Positions 7,629-14,407 of a stretch of 23,179 bases of DNA are shown here, piece by piece. The DNA comes from SFJ001 sp045118955. GTDB lineage: Bacteria > Bacillota > Clostridia > Oscillospirales > Ruminococcaceae. Numbering within the stretch: position 1 is the first letter of the stretch; each line of letters opens with the position of its first letter. A program made the position numbers and the translations under genes. Location: the NCBI GenBank assembly GCA_045118955.1, contig JBGVKB010000068.1, positions 1 through 23,179 of the forward strand. Reading direction: 5' to 3'. The notes below the pieces were generated by a model. The model saw only the letters and a list, made by a program, of their open reading frames with translations. It was not told the origin of the DNA and did not search any database.

Positions 7629-8129
7629 ATGGCATCTCGTTCCCATATCGACCCGTGGCTCATCGCCCTGCGGGTGCTGTTCACCCTCGCCCTAATCGGG
7701 ACGGTGGTGTTCATCTTCTCCAACTCCATGCAGATCGCGCAGGTCAGCAGCGCCCAGAGCGGCGCGGTGCTCGACCCGCTCAACCAACTGCTGGCGCGGC
7801 TGGGGCTGGACGGGCTTACCATGCGCCAGATCCGCAAGCTGGCACACCTTGCCGAGTACGCCCTGCTGGGCTTTCTCGCCACCCTGTGTCTGCGGGTCTA
7901 CACTCGCCGCTTTGTGCGGCACATCAGCTGGCCGCTGCTGTTCGGCCTCGGCACCGCCAACGCGGATGAGACCATCCAGACGATGGTGGCCGGGCGCTCG
8001 GGTCAGCTTACCGATGTTTGGCTTGATTTTTCCGGCGTGTGCGCCGGGCTGTTCGCGGCGCTGTGCCTGCTGCTGTTTTTGCGACTGTGCGGCAGGCTCC
8101 TGCGCCGCAAGAGAGAGGAACCGTTATGA
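7629..8129 (+). CDS. VanZ-family membrane protein
   Basis: A 166-residue protein with about four hydrophobic segments. Three family hallmarks are seen: FIFSNSM (28-34), RKLAHLAEYALLGF (69-82), and the late motif DETIQTMVAGR followed by DVWLDFSG (113-136). VanZ-like proteins include the teicoplanin resistance accessory protein of vanA clusters, but most chromosomal members have no known function; nothing here indicates glycopeptide resistance. The start at 7629 is chosen because AGGAGG (7614-7619) is 9 nt upstream; an ATG at 7605 lies before that site. The C-terminus is basic (RRKREE). The stop overlaps the folC start as ATGA, so the two genes are translationally coupled. Confidence 0.85.
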   Translation: MASRSHIDPWLIALRVLFTLALIGTVVFIFSNSMQIAQVSSAQSGAVLDPLNQLLARLGLDGLTMRQIRKLAHLAEYALLGFLATLCLRVYTRRFVRHISWPLLFGLGTANADETIQTMVAGRSGQLTDVWLDFSGVCAGLFAALCLLLFLRLCGRLLRRKREEPL

Positions 8130-9544
8130 CTGGACATGAAGCCGTCGAATATCTTCACAGCCTGCCCCGGCTGGGCGGGGGCGCGACCCTCGCCCGGATG
8201 CAGGCCCTGATGGCCCGGCTGGGCAACCCCGAGGCCGCGCTCAAGTGCGTACACATCGCCGGCACCAACGGCAAGGGCACCGTGGCCACCCTCACCGCCT
8301 CCATCCTGCGCAAGGCGGGGTTCAAGGTGGGCCTGACCGTCTCCCCCTATGTGCTGGAATTCCGCGAGCGATTCCAGATCAACGGTGGGATGATCGGCTG
8401 GGACGAGCTGGCCGCCATCACTGCCGAGGTGAAGGCCGCCGCCGAGGCCATGGAGGCCGCCGGCGAGGGTACCCCCGTGGAATTTGAAGCGGTGACCGCC
8501 GTGGCCTTGTGCTGGTTTGCCCGCAGCGGCTGCGATCTTGTGGTGCTGGAGACCGGCCTCGGCGGGCGGTACGACGCCACCAATGTGGTGCCGAACACCC
8601 TCGTGGCGGCCATCACCTGCATCGGTCTGGATCACACCGCCCTGCTGGGAAACACAGTGGACAAGATCGCCCGGGAAAAGGCGGGCATCCTGAAGCCCGG
8701 CTGCATCGCCGTGAGCTACCCCGCCCAGCCCGGCCCTGCCCTGCGGGTGCTGATGACCGAGACCAAGGCGCTGAAATGCCCGCTGGTGGTGCCCGACCCG
8801 GACGACCTGCACCGCAGCAAGGGCCGCTCCTTCGAGAACCGCTTTGAGTACGGCGGCTACGAGGTGGTGCTGCCCTTCCCCGGCCGCCACCAGAGCATGA
8901 ACGCCGCCATGGCCATCGAGATCGCCCTGGCGCTGTGGCGCAAGGGCTACGACATCACCGACGAGCAGATCATCGAAGGGCTGGAGAGCGCCCGCTTCCC
9001 TGCCCGCATCGAGGTACTGCGCAAGGAGCCGCTGCTGCTGCTGGACGGCAGCCACAATCCGGACGGCGCCGAGGCACTGGCCGACACCCTGAAGGAAGCC
9101 CGCTGCCGCGGTCTTGTGGCGGTGATGGGGATGCTGAAGGACAAGGATGTGCAGGAGGTGCTGCACACCCTCGCCCCCTGCTTTGAGCGGGTGTACACCG
9201 TGACCCCCGACTGCCCCCGCGCCATGGATGCGTGGGAGCTGTCGGAGCTGGCCTCCAAGGAGGATCTGCGCACCACCACCTGCGAGAGCCTGTCCGACGC
9301 GCTGGACAAGGCGGTGGCAAGCGGCAAGGGCGTGGTGGTCTGCGGCTCGCTGTATCTGGCGGCGCAGGCCCGCCCGCTGATGCTGGAGCTGGCCGCCCCC
9401 GAGGAGCCGGACGCCCCGGAGGATCTGGACGACTTCGACGATTTCAGCGGCTGCGAGCCGGTCTGCTCCGATCCGGACGAGGAGGACGAGGTGGAGACCT
9501 TCGACCTGCCCGCCGGCGGTCAGTGGCAGACGCTGGATCTGTAA
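8126..9544 (+). CDS. folC: Folylpolyglutamate / dihydrofolate synthase
   Basis: A 472-residue cytoplasmic Mur-ligase-family enzyme that adds glutamate to folates (and, in bifunctional forms, to dihydropteroate) using ATP. Seen: the P-loop GTNGKGT (46-52), the GGRYDATN block, GLDHT with the metal-site histidine, and LDGSHNPDG of the C-terminal domain. The start at 8126 overlaps the VanZ-like stop by 4 nt and has AGAGG 7 nt upstream; a longer open frame runs back to 8039 inside the VanZ-like gene but lacks such a site. The enzyme is longer than the usual roughly 430 residues because of an acidic tail at about 425-472, rich in Asp and Glu, which looks unstructured. It ends at a bidirectional terminator. 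Confidence 0.95.
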   Translation: MTGHEAVEYLHSLPRLGGGATLARMQALMARLGNPEAALKCVHIAGTNGKGTVATLTASILRKAGFKVGLTVSPYVLEFRERFQINGGMIGWDELAAITAEVKAAAEAMEAAGEGTPVEFEAVTAVALCWFARSGCDLVVLETGLGGRYDATNVVPNTLVAAITCIGLDHTALLGNTVDKIAREKAGILKPGCIAVSYPAQPGPALRVLMTETKALKCPLVVPDPDDLHRSKGRSFENRFEYGGYEVVLPFPGRHQSMNAAMAIEIALALWRKGYDITDEQIIEGLESARFPARIEVLRKEPLLLLDGSHNPDGAEALADTLKEARCRGLVAVMGMLKDKDVQEVLHTLAPCFERVYTVTPDCPRAMDAWELSELASKEDLRTTTCESLSDALDKAVASGKGVVVCGSLYLAAQARPLMLELAAPEEPDAPEDLDDFDDFSGCEPVCSDPDEEDEVETFDLPAGGQWQTLDL

Positions 9545-9563
9545 CGCCCCCAAACAACGACAA

Positions 9564-9610
9564 AAGCGCCCCACCGAGCGAGATCCACTCGGTGGGGCGC
9601 TTGTTTTTTT
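9564..9610. terminator. Bidirectional terminator between folC and trxA
   Basis: A perfect 15-bp stem (9564-9578 and 9588-9602) with a 9-nt loop is followed by seven Ts on the plus strand (9604-9610). On the minus strand it is followed by a shorter TTTTG, so it can serve both convergent genes. Confidence 0.92.
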
Positions 9611-9627
9611 GTTGTCCGGGGCTGTGC

Positions 9628-9933
9628 TTACAGCAGCGCGGTGAGCTTTGCCTGGGGCACCAGACCCACGCTGCGGCCGGTCTCGGCGCCGTTCTTGATG
9701 GCGACCACGGTGGGGATGCTGAACACGCCGAACCTCTGCGCCAGCGCAGGCTCGTCGTCGATGTTCACCTTGACCACCTTGGCCTTGCCCGCCTGCTCCG
9801 CAGAGATCTGCTCCATCAGGGGGGCCAGCATACGGCAGGGGCCGCACCAAGGAGCCCAGAAATCCACCAGCACGGGCAGCTCGCTGTTCAAAACCTCCTG
9901 CTCGAAGTTGATCGAAGTAACTTCCATCGCCAT
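9628..9933 (-). CDS. trxA: Thioredoxin
   Basis: A 101-residue cytoplasmic disulfide reductant with the classic active site W-C30-G-P-C33, preceded by DFWAP, and the cis-proline loop SIPTV. The length is standard for TrxA. The start at 9933 is chosen because AAGGAGG (plus-strand 9942-9948) lies 8 nt upstream; an in-frame ATG at 9954 falls before this site. It is transcribed from a strong promoter at 10007-10035 and ends 18 nt from the bidirectional terminator shared with folC. No thioredoxin reductase gene is in the window. Confidence 0.97.
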   Translation of the reverse strand: MAMEVTSINFEQEVLNSELPVLVDFWAPWCGPCRMLAPLMEQISAEQAGKAKVVKVNIDDEPALAQRFGVFSIPTVVAIKNGAETGRSVGLVPQAKLTALL

Positions 9934-10006
9934 AATTCTATCCTCCTTGATCATCGCCGCGCCCGCTGTGCGCAGGCCGCGGCGCTTAGGGCTTTTCTTT
10001 GTCTAT

Positions 10007-10035
10007 ATTATACCAAAACGGTATAGTTTATGCAA
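10007..10035 (-). promoter_or_regulatory. trxA promoter
   Basis: On the minus strand TTGCAT (plus 10030-10035) is followed by 17 bp and a perfect TATAAT (plus 10007-10012). Initiation is expected near 10000, giving a leader of about 65 nt. Confidence 0.85.
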
Positions 10036-10087
10036 GAGGAAAACGGGAAATTTTTCCGGTTCTCTCCCATCGGCGGGCAGACACACC

Positions 10088-10299
10088 TCAGCCATCGTCC
10101 CGGTCCTGTGCCAGCAGACCGGCGATGCACAGAGCAAGCCCCAACCCGGCGGCGATCCGCCCGCCCACCGAGAAGAGGTAGTTCTCCCCGATCACCGCCA
10201 CATCCGGGGCGGCGAACAGGATCTGATGCTTCAGATATTCCGTACAGACGGCCAGCATCCCGCACAGCATCAGCGCGAAGCCAAAGACGATTTTTTCAT
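10088..10299 (-). pseudogene. Small membrane protein gene with a one-base frame break
   Basis: An ATG at 10299 with AAGGAG 6 nt upstream and a good promoter (10333-10361) begins a frame that stops after nine codons. If one A is added to the run of six As right after the ATG, the frame stays open to the TGA at 10088 and gives a plausible 70-residue protein starting MKKIVFGFALMLCGMLAV, with one hydrophobic segment at about 4-19 and another at about 47-64. The intact signals with a single homopolymer defect suggest either a sequencing error, a fresh mutation, or slippage during expression. I do not recognise the family and give no function. As read, only an internal ATG at 10270 would open the rest of the frame. 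Confidence 0.6.
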
Positions 10300-10332
10300 G
10301 GTACGCTCCTTATTTGGGGAAGGCTTTGTTTT

Positions 10333-10361
10333 ATAGTACCCGATTTCCCCGCCCGGTGCAA
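10333..10361 (-). promoter_or_regulatory. Promoter of the small membrane protein gene
   Basis: On the minus strand TTGCAC (plus 10356-10361) is separated by 17 bp from TACTAT (plus 10333-10338). It is divergent from the methyltransferase promoter. Confidence 0.65.
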
Positions 10362-10371
10362 CCGCCGGCGG
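10362..10371. promoter_or_regulatory. Palindrome between two divergent -35 elements
   Basis: CCGCCGGCGG is a perfect 10-bp palindrome filling most of the 13 bp between the -35 of the minus-strand promoter (10356-10361) and the -35 of the plus-strand promoter (10375-10380). A protein bound here could control both, but no regulator is identified and GC-rich palindromes can arise by chance in this genome. Confidence 0.3.
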
Positions 10372-10374
10372 CTG

Positions 10375-10403
10375 TTGCGGTTTGGGGCGGCGTTTGTTAC
10401 AAT
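10375..10403 (+). promoter_or_regulatory. Methyltransferase promoter
   Basis: TTGCGG (10375-10380), a 17-bp spacer, then TACAAT (10398-10403). The -10 overlaps an in-frame ATG at 10402, so that ATG cannot be the start for this transcript. This supports the GTG at 10441. Confidence 0.65.
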
Positions 10404-10440
10404 GAAGGTGAGCGATAAACAAGAATCCGGAGATGAGCGA

Positions 10441-11226
10441 GTGAACAGCGTAAATAAGACATTGTATATCCCCTTGTATGGAAAATCGTATGTTAGTAAA
10501 AAGGGAATCTTTCTTGACGATAAAAAAGCGGAAGAAATCTGGGAAGCGGAGGGATTTGCACTCAAGGGAAAATCCAAATCGAAGTGGCTTGCCTACTATA
10601 TGGGTGCTCGCTCTGCTGTATTTGACGAATGGATGAAGAAGCAGGCAGCAGATGTACAGGATGCCGTGGTCATTCATATTGGATGCGGCATGGACAGCCG
10701 CGTCTTGAGAGTAGGGCCTATCAATCAAACGTGGTACGATGTGGATTTTGCCGAAGTGATTGAAGAAAGAAAACGATACTATTCCGAATCCGCCGGCTAT
10801 CAAATGATCGCAGGGGATGTGAGGGATGGCAGCTGGCTGACAGGTGTTCCCGAAAAGAAGCGTGCCATTGTTGTTATGGAAGGCGTGAGTATGTACTTGA
10901 CCGCCAAAGAAGTCCACGCATTAACAGAAAACCTGTGTGCGCACTTTGAACAGATCGTGCTTTTGATGGACTGTTATACTGTTTTGGCCGCAAAACTGTC
11001 CAAGTACAAAAATCCCATAAATGACGTCGGTGTTACTGAGGTTTACGGTATAGATGATCCTGAGTTGTTTCAACACGGCGAGTTTGTTTATGTCAAGGAA
11101 CACACAATGATCCCGCAAAAATACATAGATGCGTTGACGGGTATTGAGAAGTGTATTTTCGGAAACCTGTATGCGGGAAGTTTTTCCAAAAAACTGTATC
11201 GATTGTTTGAATACAGAAAAGCGTAA
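10441..11226 (+). CDS. Class I SAM methyltransferase, leucine carboxyl methyltransferase (LCM) family
   Basis: A 261-residue SAM-dependent O-methyltransferase resembling the LCMT/TcmP/PPM family. Seen: motif I HIGCGMDSR (79-87), the acidic ribose-binding stretch WYDVDF (98-103), and a post-I block VVMEGVSMYL. In this family the bacterial members methylate small carboxylic or hydroxyl substrates, often of secondary metabolites; the substrate here is unknown. A GTG start at 10441 is chosen: GGAG lies 8 nt upstream, and the earlier in-frame ATG sits inside the -10 box. The gene is visibly AT-richer than its neighbours (many AAA, GAA, ATT and TAT codons), which suggests it was acquired. It sits between two native-looking GC-rich genes, 43 nt before the next one. 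Confidence 0.85.
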   Translation: MNSVNKTLYIPLYGKSYVSKKGIFLDDKKAEEIWEAEGFALKGKSKSKWLAYYMGARSAVFDEWMKKQAADVQDAVVIHIGCGMDSRVLRVGPINQTWYDVDFAEVIEERKRYYSESAGYQMIAGDVRDGSWLTGVPEKKRAIVVMEGVSMYLTAKEVHALTENLCAHFEQIVLLMDCYTVLAAKLSKYKNPINDVGVTEVYGIDDPELFQHGEFVYVKEHTMIPQKYIDALTGIEKCIFGNLYAGSFSKKLYRLFEYRKA

Positions 11227-11269
11227 CGCTCAATTTCCCCACCACCCACCCCGAAAGGAGGCCCCGCCC

Positions 11270-11872
11270 ATGCGTGTGGAACAATTTGTGATGGCCTACC
11301 GTGCCGAGCAGGATCGCCTGCGCGCCCTGCTGCCGGAGGGCTTTGAATCCCTGCGGCCTGTGCTGCGCATCAACGCCGAGGTGCGCGGCGAGGGGGACGC
11401 CGCCACCGCCTATGTGGAATTCAACACCCCGGTGGCCGCCCACGGCAAGCGCGGCTGGCTGAACATCGCCCATTGGGAAAGTCCCGCCGACCCCGTCGCG
11501 GTGGAGCGCAGCGGGCGGGCAGTGACCTTCCGGCTGCCGTTTTTGACCATCACCTACACCGGGGTGGGTGCGGTGGGCGGCTGCCCCGCCGAGAAGGACA
11601 ACGACGGGTGCTTTTTCATCGACCCGGCGCTGCGTTTTGTCCCCGCCGAGTCCATCGACCAAAACAAGGAATACTGCCGCTGCGCCTTTGCATGGGGCTT
11701 CACCGGGCAGGACGCCCTGGGCGAGAGCGCCGACGACCGCTCCGTCCCCGCTCTGCCCACCGAGGTCGCTGTGCGCTACGCCCCGCAGCCTCTCACCCCG
11801 CAGAATGCCGCCGCCATCCCCTGCCGGCAGGTGCTCGGCTCCTACACTGTGTGCTTCGAGCGAAACATCTGA
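11270..11872 (+). CDS. Conserved hypothetical protein, 200 residues
   Basis: I do not firmly recognise this family. The protein is soluble-looking, with no signal peptide or membrane segment. Notable blocks are RVEQFVMAYRAEQDRLRALL at the N-terminus, PVLRINAEVRG, YVEFNTPV, RGWLNIAHWE and TYTGVGAVGGCP. The N-terminal pattern (a polypeptide binding a short ligand, then LLPEGFE) is faintly reminiscent of acetoacetate-decarboxylase-like folds, but the catalytic lysine context is not evident, so no function is given. The start has AAAGGAGG (11254-11261) 8 nt upstream. It has the core's high GC, unlike the methyltransferase before it, and may be co-transcribed with that gene because no terminator lies between them. 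It ends just before a bidirectional terminator. Confidence 0.8.
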   Translation: MRVEQFVMAYRAEQDRLRALLPEGFESLRPVLRINAEVRGEGDAATAYVEFNTPVAAHGKRGWLNIAHWESPADPVAVERSGRAVTFRLPFLTITYTGVGAVGGCPAEKDNDGCFFIDPALRFVPAESIDQNKEYCRCAFAWGFTGQDALGESADDRSVPALPTEVAVRYAPQPLTPQNAAAIPCRQVLGSYTVCFERNI

Positions 11873-11883
11873 CGTATAAACGC

Positions 11884-11923
11884 AAAAAATGCGCCGTCCC
11901 CGGTCACAGGGACGGCGCGTTTT
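11884..11923. terminator. Bidirectional terminator
   Basis: A 10-bp perfect stem GCGCCGTCCC/GGGACGGCGC (11891-11900 and 11909-11918) has GTTTT after it on the plus strand and six Ts on the minus strand (plus As 11884-11889). It serves the plus-strand hypothetical gene and the minus-strand transporter, which converge here. Confidence 0.88.
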
Positions 11924-11934
11924 ATTTCGTTTGG

Positions 11935-13230
11935 TCAGCCCACATACTGCACCAGAATGCCGCCGAGGGTCAGCATCAGCGCACCGCTGCCCCGGGTGAC
12001 GATCTGGGCAAAGGGCAGCAGCTCCATCCGGTCGGAGCTGCTCAGCACCGCCACGTTGCCGCTGCCGCCCATGTTGGTGGCGCACATACCCGCCGCGATG
12101 GCCGACTCAATGGGGTAAAAACTCACCAGCCGCCCCACAAACGCCGCCGTCAGGGTGATGGTGGTCTCGATGAGCAGCACGGTCAGCAGGTAAGGCAATG
12201 TCAGGTCGGCGGCGATGGTCTCCAGATCAATGAGGGTCATGCCGATGCCGAACAGCGCCGCCGCCGTCCACGCCTTGATGGCGAACTGTCCCCACTGGCG
12301 GGCAGCATCCTCCATGGCGGCGGGCATCACGCCCATGCACTTCACCGCCACCACCGTGATGATCATCCACGCATAGGTGGGCACCACCGGCATCAGATGG
12401 TTGAGCAGTGCGCCCAGCCCGTAGAAGGCCAGCGAGACAGCCATGCCGCCCGCAAGCTGCTCCAGAGTGGGCTTCAAGGGCTTCTGCTCCGGCGCGGGCT
12501 GGCCGTCGTTCACCAGTCGGCCGCCGCCGGTCCACTGGGGCTTGCTGCGCCCCAGCGTGTTGGCAAGACTGGCGTACACGATGGCGATGCAGTTGCCCAG
12601 CACCGTGGCCGGAGCCATGCGGGTGAGGATCACGCCCGCGTCCACCCCAAGCTGAGCGGAGTAGACCTGACTGAGGGGCACCGTGCCGGCGGTCATGCCG
12701 CCGCTGGTCATGGGCACCAAAATGAACAGGATGGCGTCCCAAAAGCCCTGCCCCATCAGGATGCCCATGCCGCCGCAGACCAGCGCGCCGGCAAACACCG
12801 CCGCGATGGACACCGGCAGGATGCGCACCGCGCCCTTGAGCAGCAATCCCCGGTCGATGCTGAACAGGCTGCCGGTGATCAGCGCCGCGATGTACAGCAC
12901 CAGAAAGCCCTGATCGTTCACGAAGGCGTCCACCGTGGCCATGGCACCCTCGGGGAACACCCCCAGCAGCGACAGGATCGCGCCGCCGAAGATGCACATC
13001 ACCGAGCCGCCCAGATAGGTCTTGACCACCGGGATGACCGCGCCCAGCTTGTTCATGCCGTCGCCCAAAATCATCAACAAAAAGAACGCGCCAACGATGC
13101 TTGCGGGCAGGCAATCCCGCACCAGCATCACTGCCAGCAGCACCAGCGCCAGCAGGTACAGCCCCAGCGGCAGGCCCCCCACCTTCACTGTGCCCAGCGC
13201 GCCGGGCAGGCTCTGTGTCTTTTTCTCCAT
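11935..13230 (-). CDS. 2-hydroxycarboxylate transporter (CitS/MaeN-like)
   Basis: A 431-residue integral membrane carrier of the 2HCT family, which imports citrate, malate or lactate with Na+ or H+ or by exchange. Seen: about 11 hydrophobic segments, the first re-entrant loop motif SGGMTAGT (176-183), a hydrophilic central linker (about 228-258), the second loop NMGGSGN (386-392), and the family block DRMELLPFAQIVTRGSGALM (400-419), whose arginine binds substrate carboxylate in CitS. Start at 13230: GGAGG lies 7 nt upstream, and a longer open frame to 13332 lacks such a site. No citrate lyase or malolactic enzyme is nearby, so the substrate is open. No clear promoter was found between this gene and the coiled-coil gene upstream, so it may be expressed by read-through. 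Confidence 0.9.
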   Translation of the reverse strand: MEKKTQSLPGALGTVKVGGLPLGLYLLALVLLAVMLVRDCLPASIVGAFFLLMILGDGMNKLGAVIPVVKTYLGGSVMCIFGGAILSLLGVFPEGAMATVDAFVNDQGFLVLYIAALITGSLFSIDRGLLLKGAVRILPVSIAAVFAGALVCGGMGILMGQGFWDAILFILVPMTSGGMTAGTVPLSQVYSAQLGVDAGVILTRMAPATVLGNCIAIVYASLANTLGRSKPQWTGGGRLVNDGQPAPEQKPLKPTLEQLAGGMAVSLAFYGLGALLNHLMPVVPTYAWMIITVVAVKCMGVMPAAMEDAARQWGQFAIKAWTAAALFGIGMTLIDLETIAADLTLPYLLTVLLIETTITLTAAFVGRLVSFYPIESAIAAGMCATNMGGSGNVAVLSSSDRMELLPFAQIVTRGSGALMLTLGGILVQYVG

Positions 13231-13299
13231 CTGCTCTCCTCCAAGACGGCCGGAGCGGCCATCCACCTCTTGAAAATTTTGCCATCCGTCGCACACAAA

Positions 13300-13331
13300 T
13301 GCCCCGCCCGACCTTTCGGGCCGGCGGGGCA
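13300..13331 (-). terminator. Hairpin after the coiled-coil gene, weak terminator
   Basis: TGCCCCGCC (13300-13308) pairs with GGCGGGGCA (13323-13331), extended by an inner CCCG/CGGG. It lies 24 nt after the stop of the coiled-coil gene, but only ATTTGTG follows on the minus strand, so termination is probably incomplete. Confidence 0.45.
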
Positions 13332-13355
13332 TCGGTCAACCTTATCAAATCACGC

Positions 13356-14372
13356 TCAGCGCACCAGACGATCCAGCATATCCAGCAGTCCGTCGGCCAG
13401 CGTGCGGCTCTGCGCCGCCTGCCGGGGCTTTGCCTCCGCCTGCGCAGGGGCGGCCTGTACCGGTTTGGGCTTCGGGGCTGCCTTACGGGGTTTCTCCTCA
13501 GCCGCGGGCCGGGGTGCTTTCACCTCTGCCTGCCGGGGAAAGACCTTGAGCTGTTCGTCCAGCACCGCCAGACCCTGCTCGGTCTCGCCGATGGCCACGC
13601 GCACCGCGTTGGTGGACTGCTGCAGCGTGCGGGTCACCTGCTGGATCTGGGCTTCCACCTGCGCCAACTGCTGCTTCAGCAGGGCAACGCTGTCCGCCAC
13701 ATCCTGCGCGCCCGCCTCCATGGCGGCGCGGGCCTGTTTTGCCTCCTGCTCCACCCGCTGGTGGGCGGCGGCCTCCTCCTCACGCAGGGCGGCACGGCGC
13801 GCCAGATCCTCCCGGCGCAGGCGCTCGTCCCGCTCGGTGCTCTCGGCGGTCATATCCGCCACCTGACGGGCGGCAGCGTCCAGCATTTTGCGGGCCTGCG
13901 CCTGTGCTTCGTCCAGCTTGCGCTGGGCATCGGCCTGCGCGTCCCGGGCGCGGGCATCCAGCTCGTCGCTGCGCTTCTGCCACGCGGCGAGCTGCCCGGT
14001 CAGCCGCTCGATCTGGGCGTTCAGGTCCTTGCTCTGCGCCCGCAGACGCACCGTCTCCTGCTCCCGGTCGAACAGCCGGATCTTATAGGACTGCGCCTCT
14101 GCCTCGGCCTGTTCCTGCCGGGCAGCGCTTTCGGCCATGCGCTGTTCCAGCCGGGCGGACTCCTCACGGGCCTCCGCAAGCTGGTTCTGCAGGCCGATCT
14201 TCTCCTCCTCCAGCCGGGCAATGGACTGGCGCAGCTCGGCGGCATGGGCATCATGCTCCTCCTGTGCCTGCTTGGATGCGGCGGTCATGGTGTCGATCCA
14301 GCTCAGCACGTCCTGCTTCTGGAACCCCATCAGCGAGGTGCGGAACCGTGCGGTCATCTCCTCCTGCGGCAT
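13356..14372 (-). CDS. DivIVA-like coiled-coil protein next to ftsZ
   Basis: A 338-residue cytoplasmic protein. Residues 10-29 (FRTSLMGFQKQDVLSWIDTM) resemble the N-terminal membrane-binding/crossed-coil start of DivIVA/GpsB proteins (F, then G-[FY]-x2-x-[DE]-V). Residues about 31-275 are an almost unbroken Ala/Glu/Gln/Arg-rich coiled coil. Residues about 275-322 form an Ala/Pro/Lys-rich linker, and the end (LADGLLDMLDRLVR) is a short amphipathic helix. It starts 35 nt after the ftsZ stop on the same strand with a purine-rich AAAGGGGGCAGAGGG before the ATG, so it is very probably in the ftsZ operon. DivIVA proteins act at division sites and poles; the placement supports such a role, but the linker and C-terminal helix are not standard DivIVA. 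Function is inferred. Confidence 0.7.
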   Translation of the reverse strand: MPQEEMTARFRTSLMGFQKQDVLSWIDTMTAASKQAQEEHDAHAAELRQSIARLEEEKIGLQNQLAEAREESARLEQRMAESAARQEQAEAEAQSYKIRLFDREQETVRLRAQSKDLNAQIERLTGQLAAWQKRSDELDARARDAQADAQRKLDEAQAQARKMLDAAARQVADMTAESTERDERLRREDLARRAALREEEAAAHQRVEQEAKQARAAMEAGAQDVADSVALLKQQLAQVEAQIQQVTRTLQQSTNAVRVAIGETEQGLAVLDEQLKVFPRQAEVKAPRPAAEEKPRKAAPKPKPVQAAPAQAEAKPRQAAQSRTLADGLLDMLDRLVR

Positions 14373-14407
14373 CCCTCTGCCCCCTTTCGTCGGCTGTCAG
14401 TGAAAGA

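Noticed and set aside
7629..8129. Glycopeptide resistance role for the VanZ-like protein
   Set aside because: No vanHAX-type genes are near. It is coupled to folC, and VanZ-family proteins are widespread in Firmicutes without resistance.
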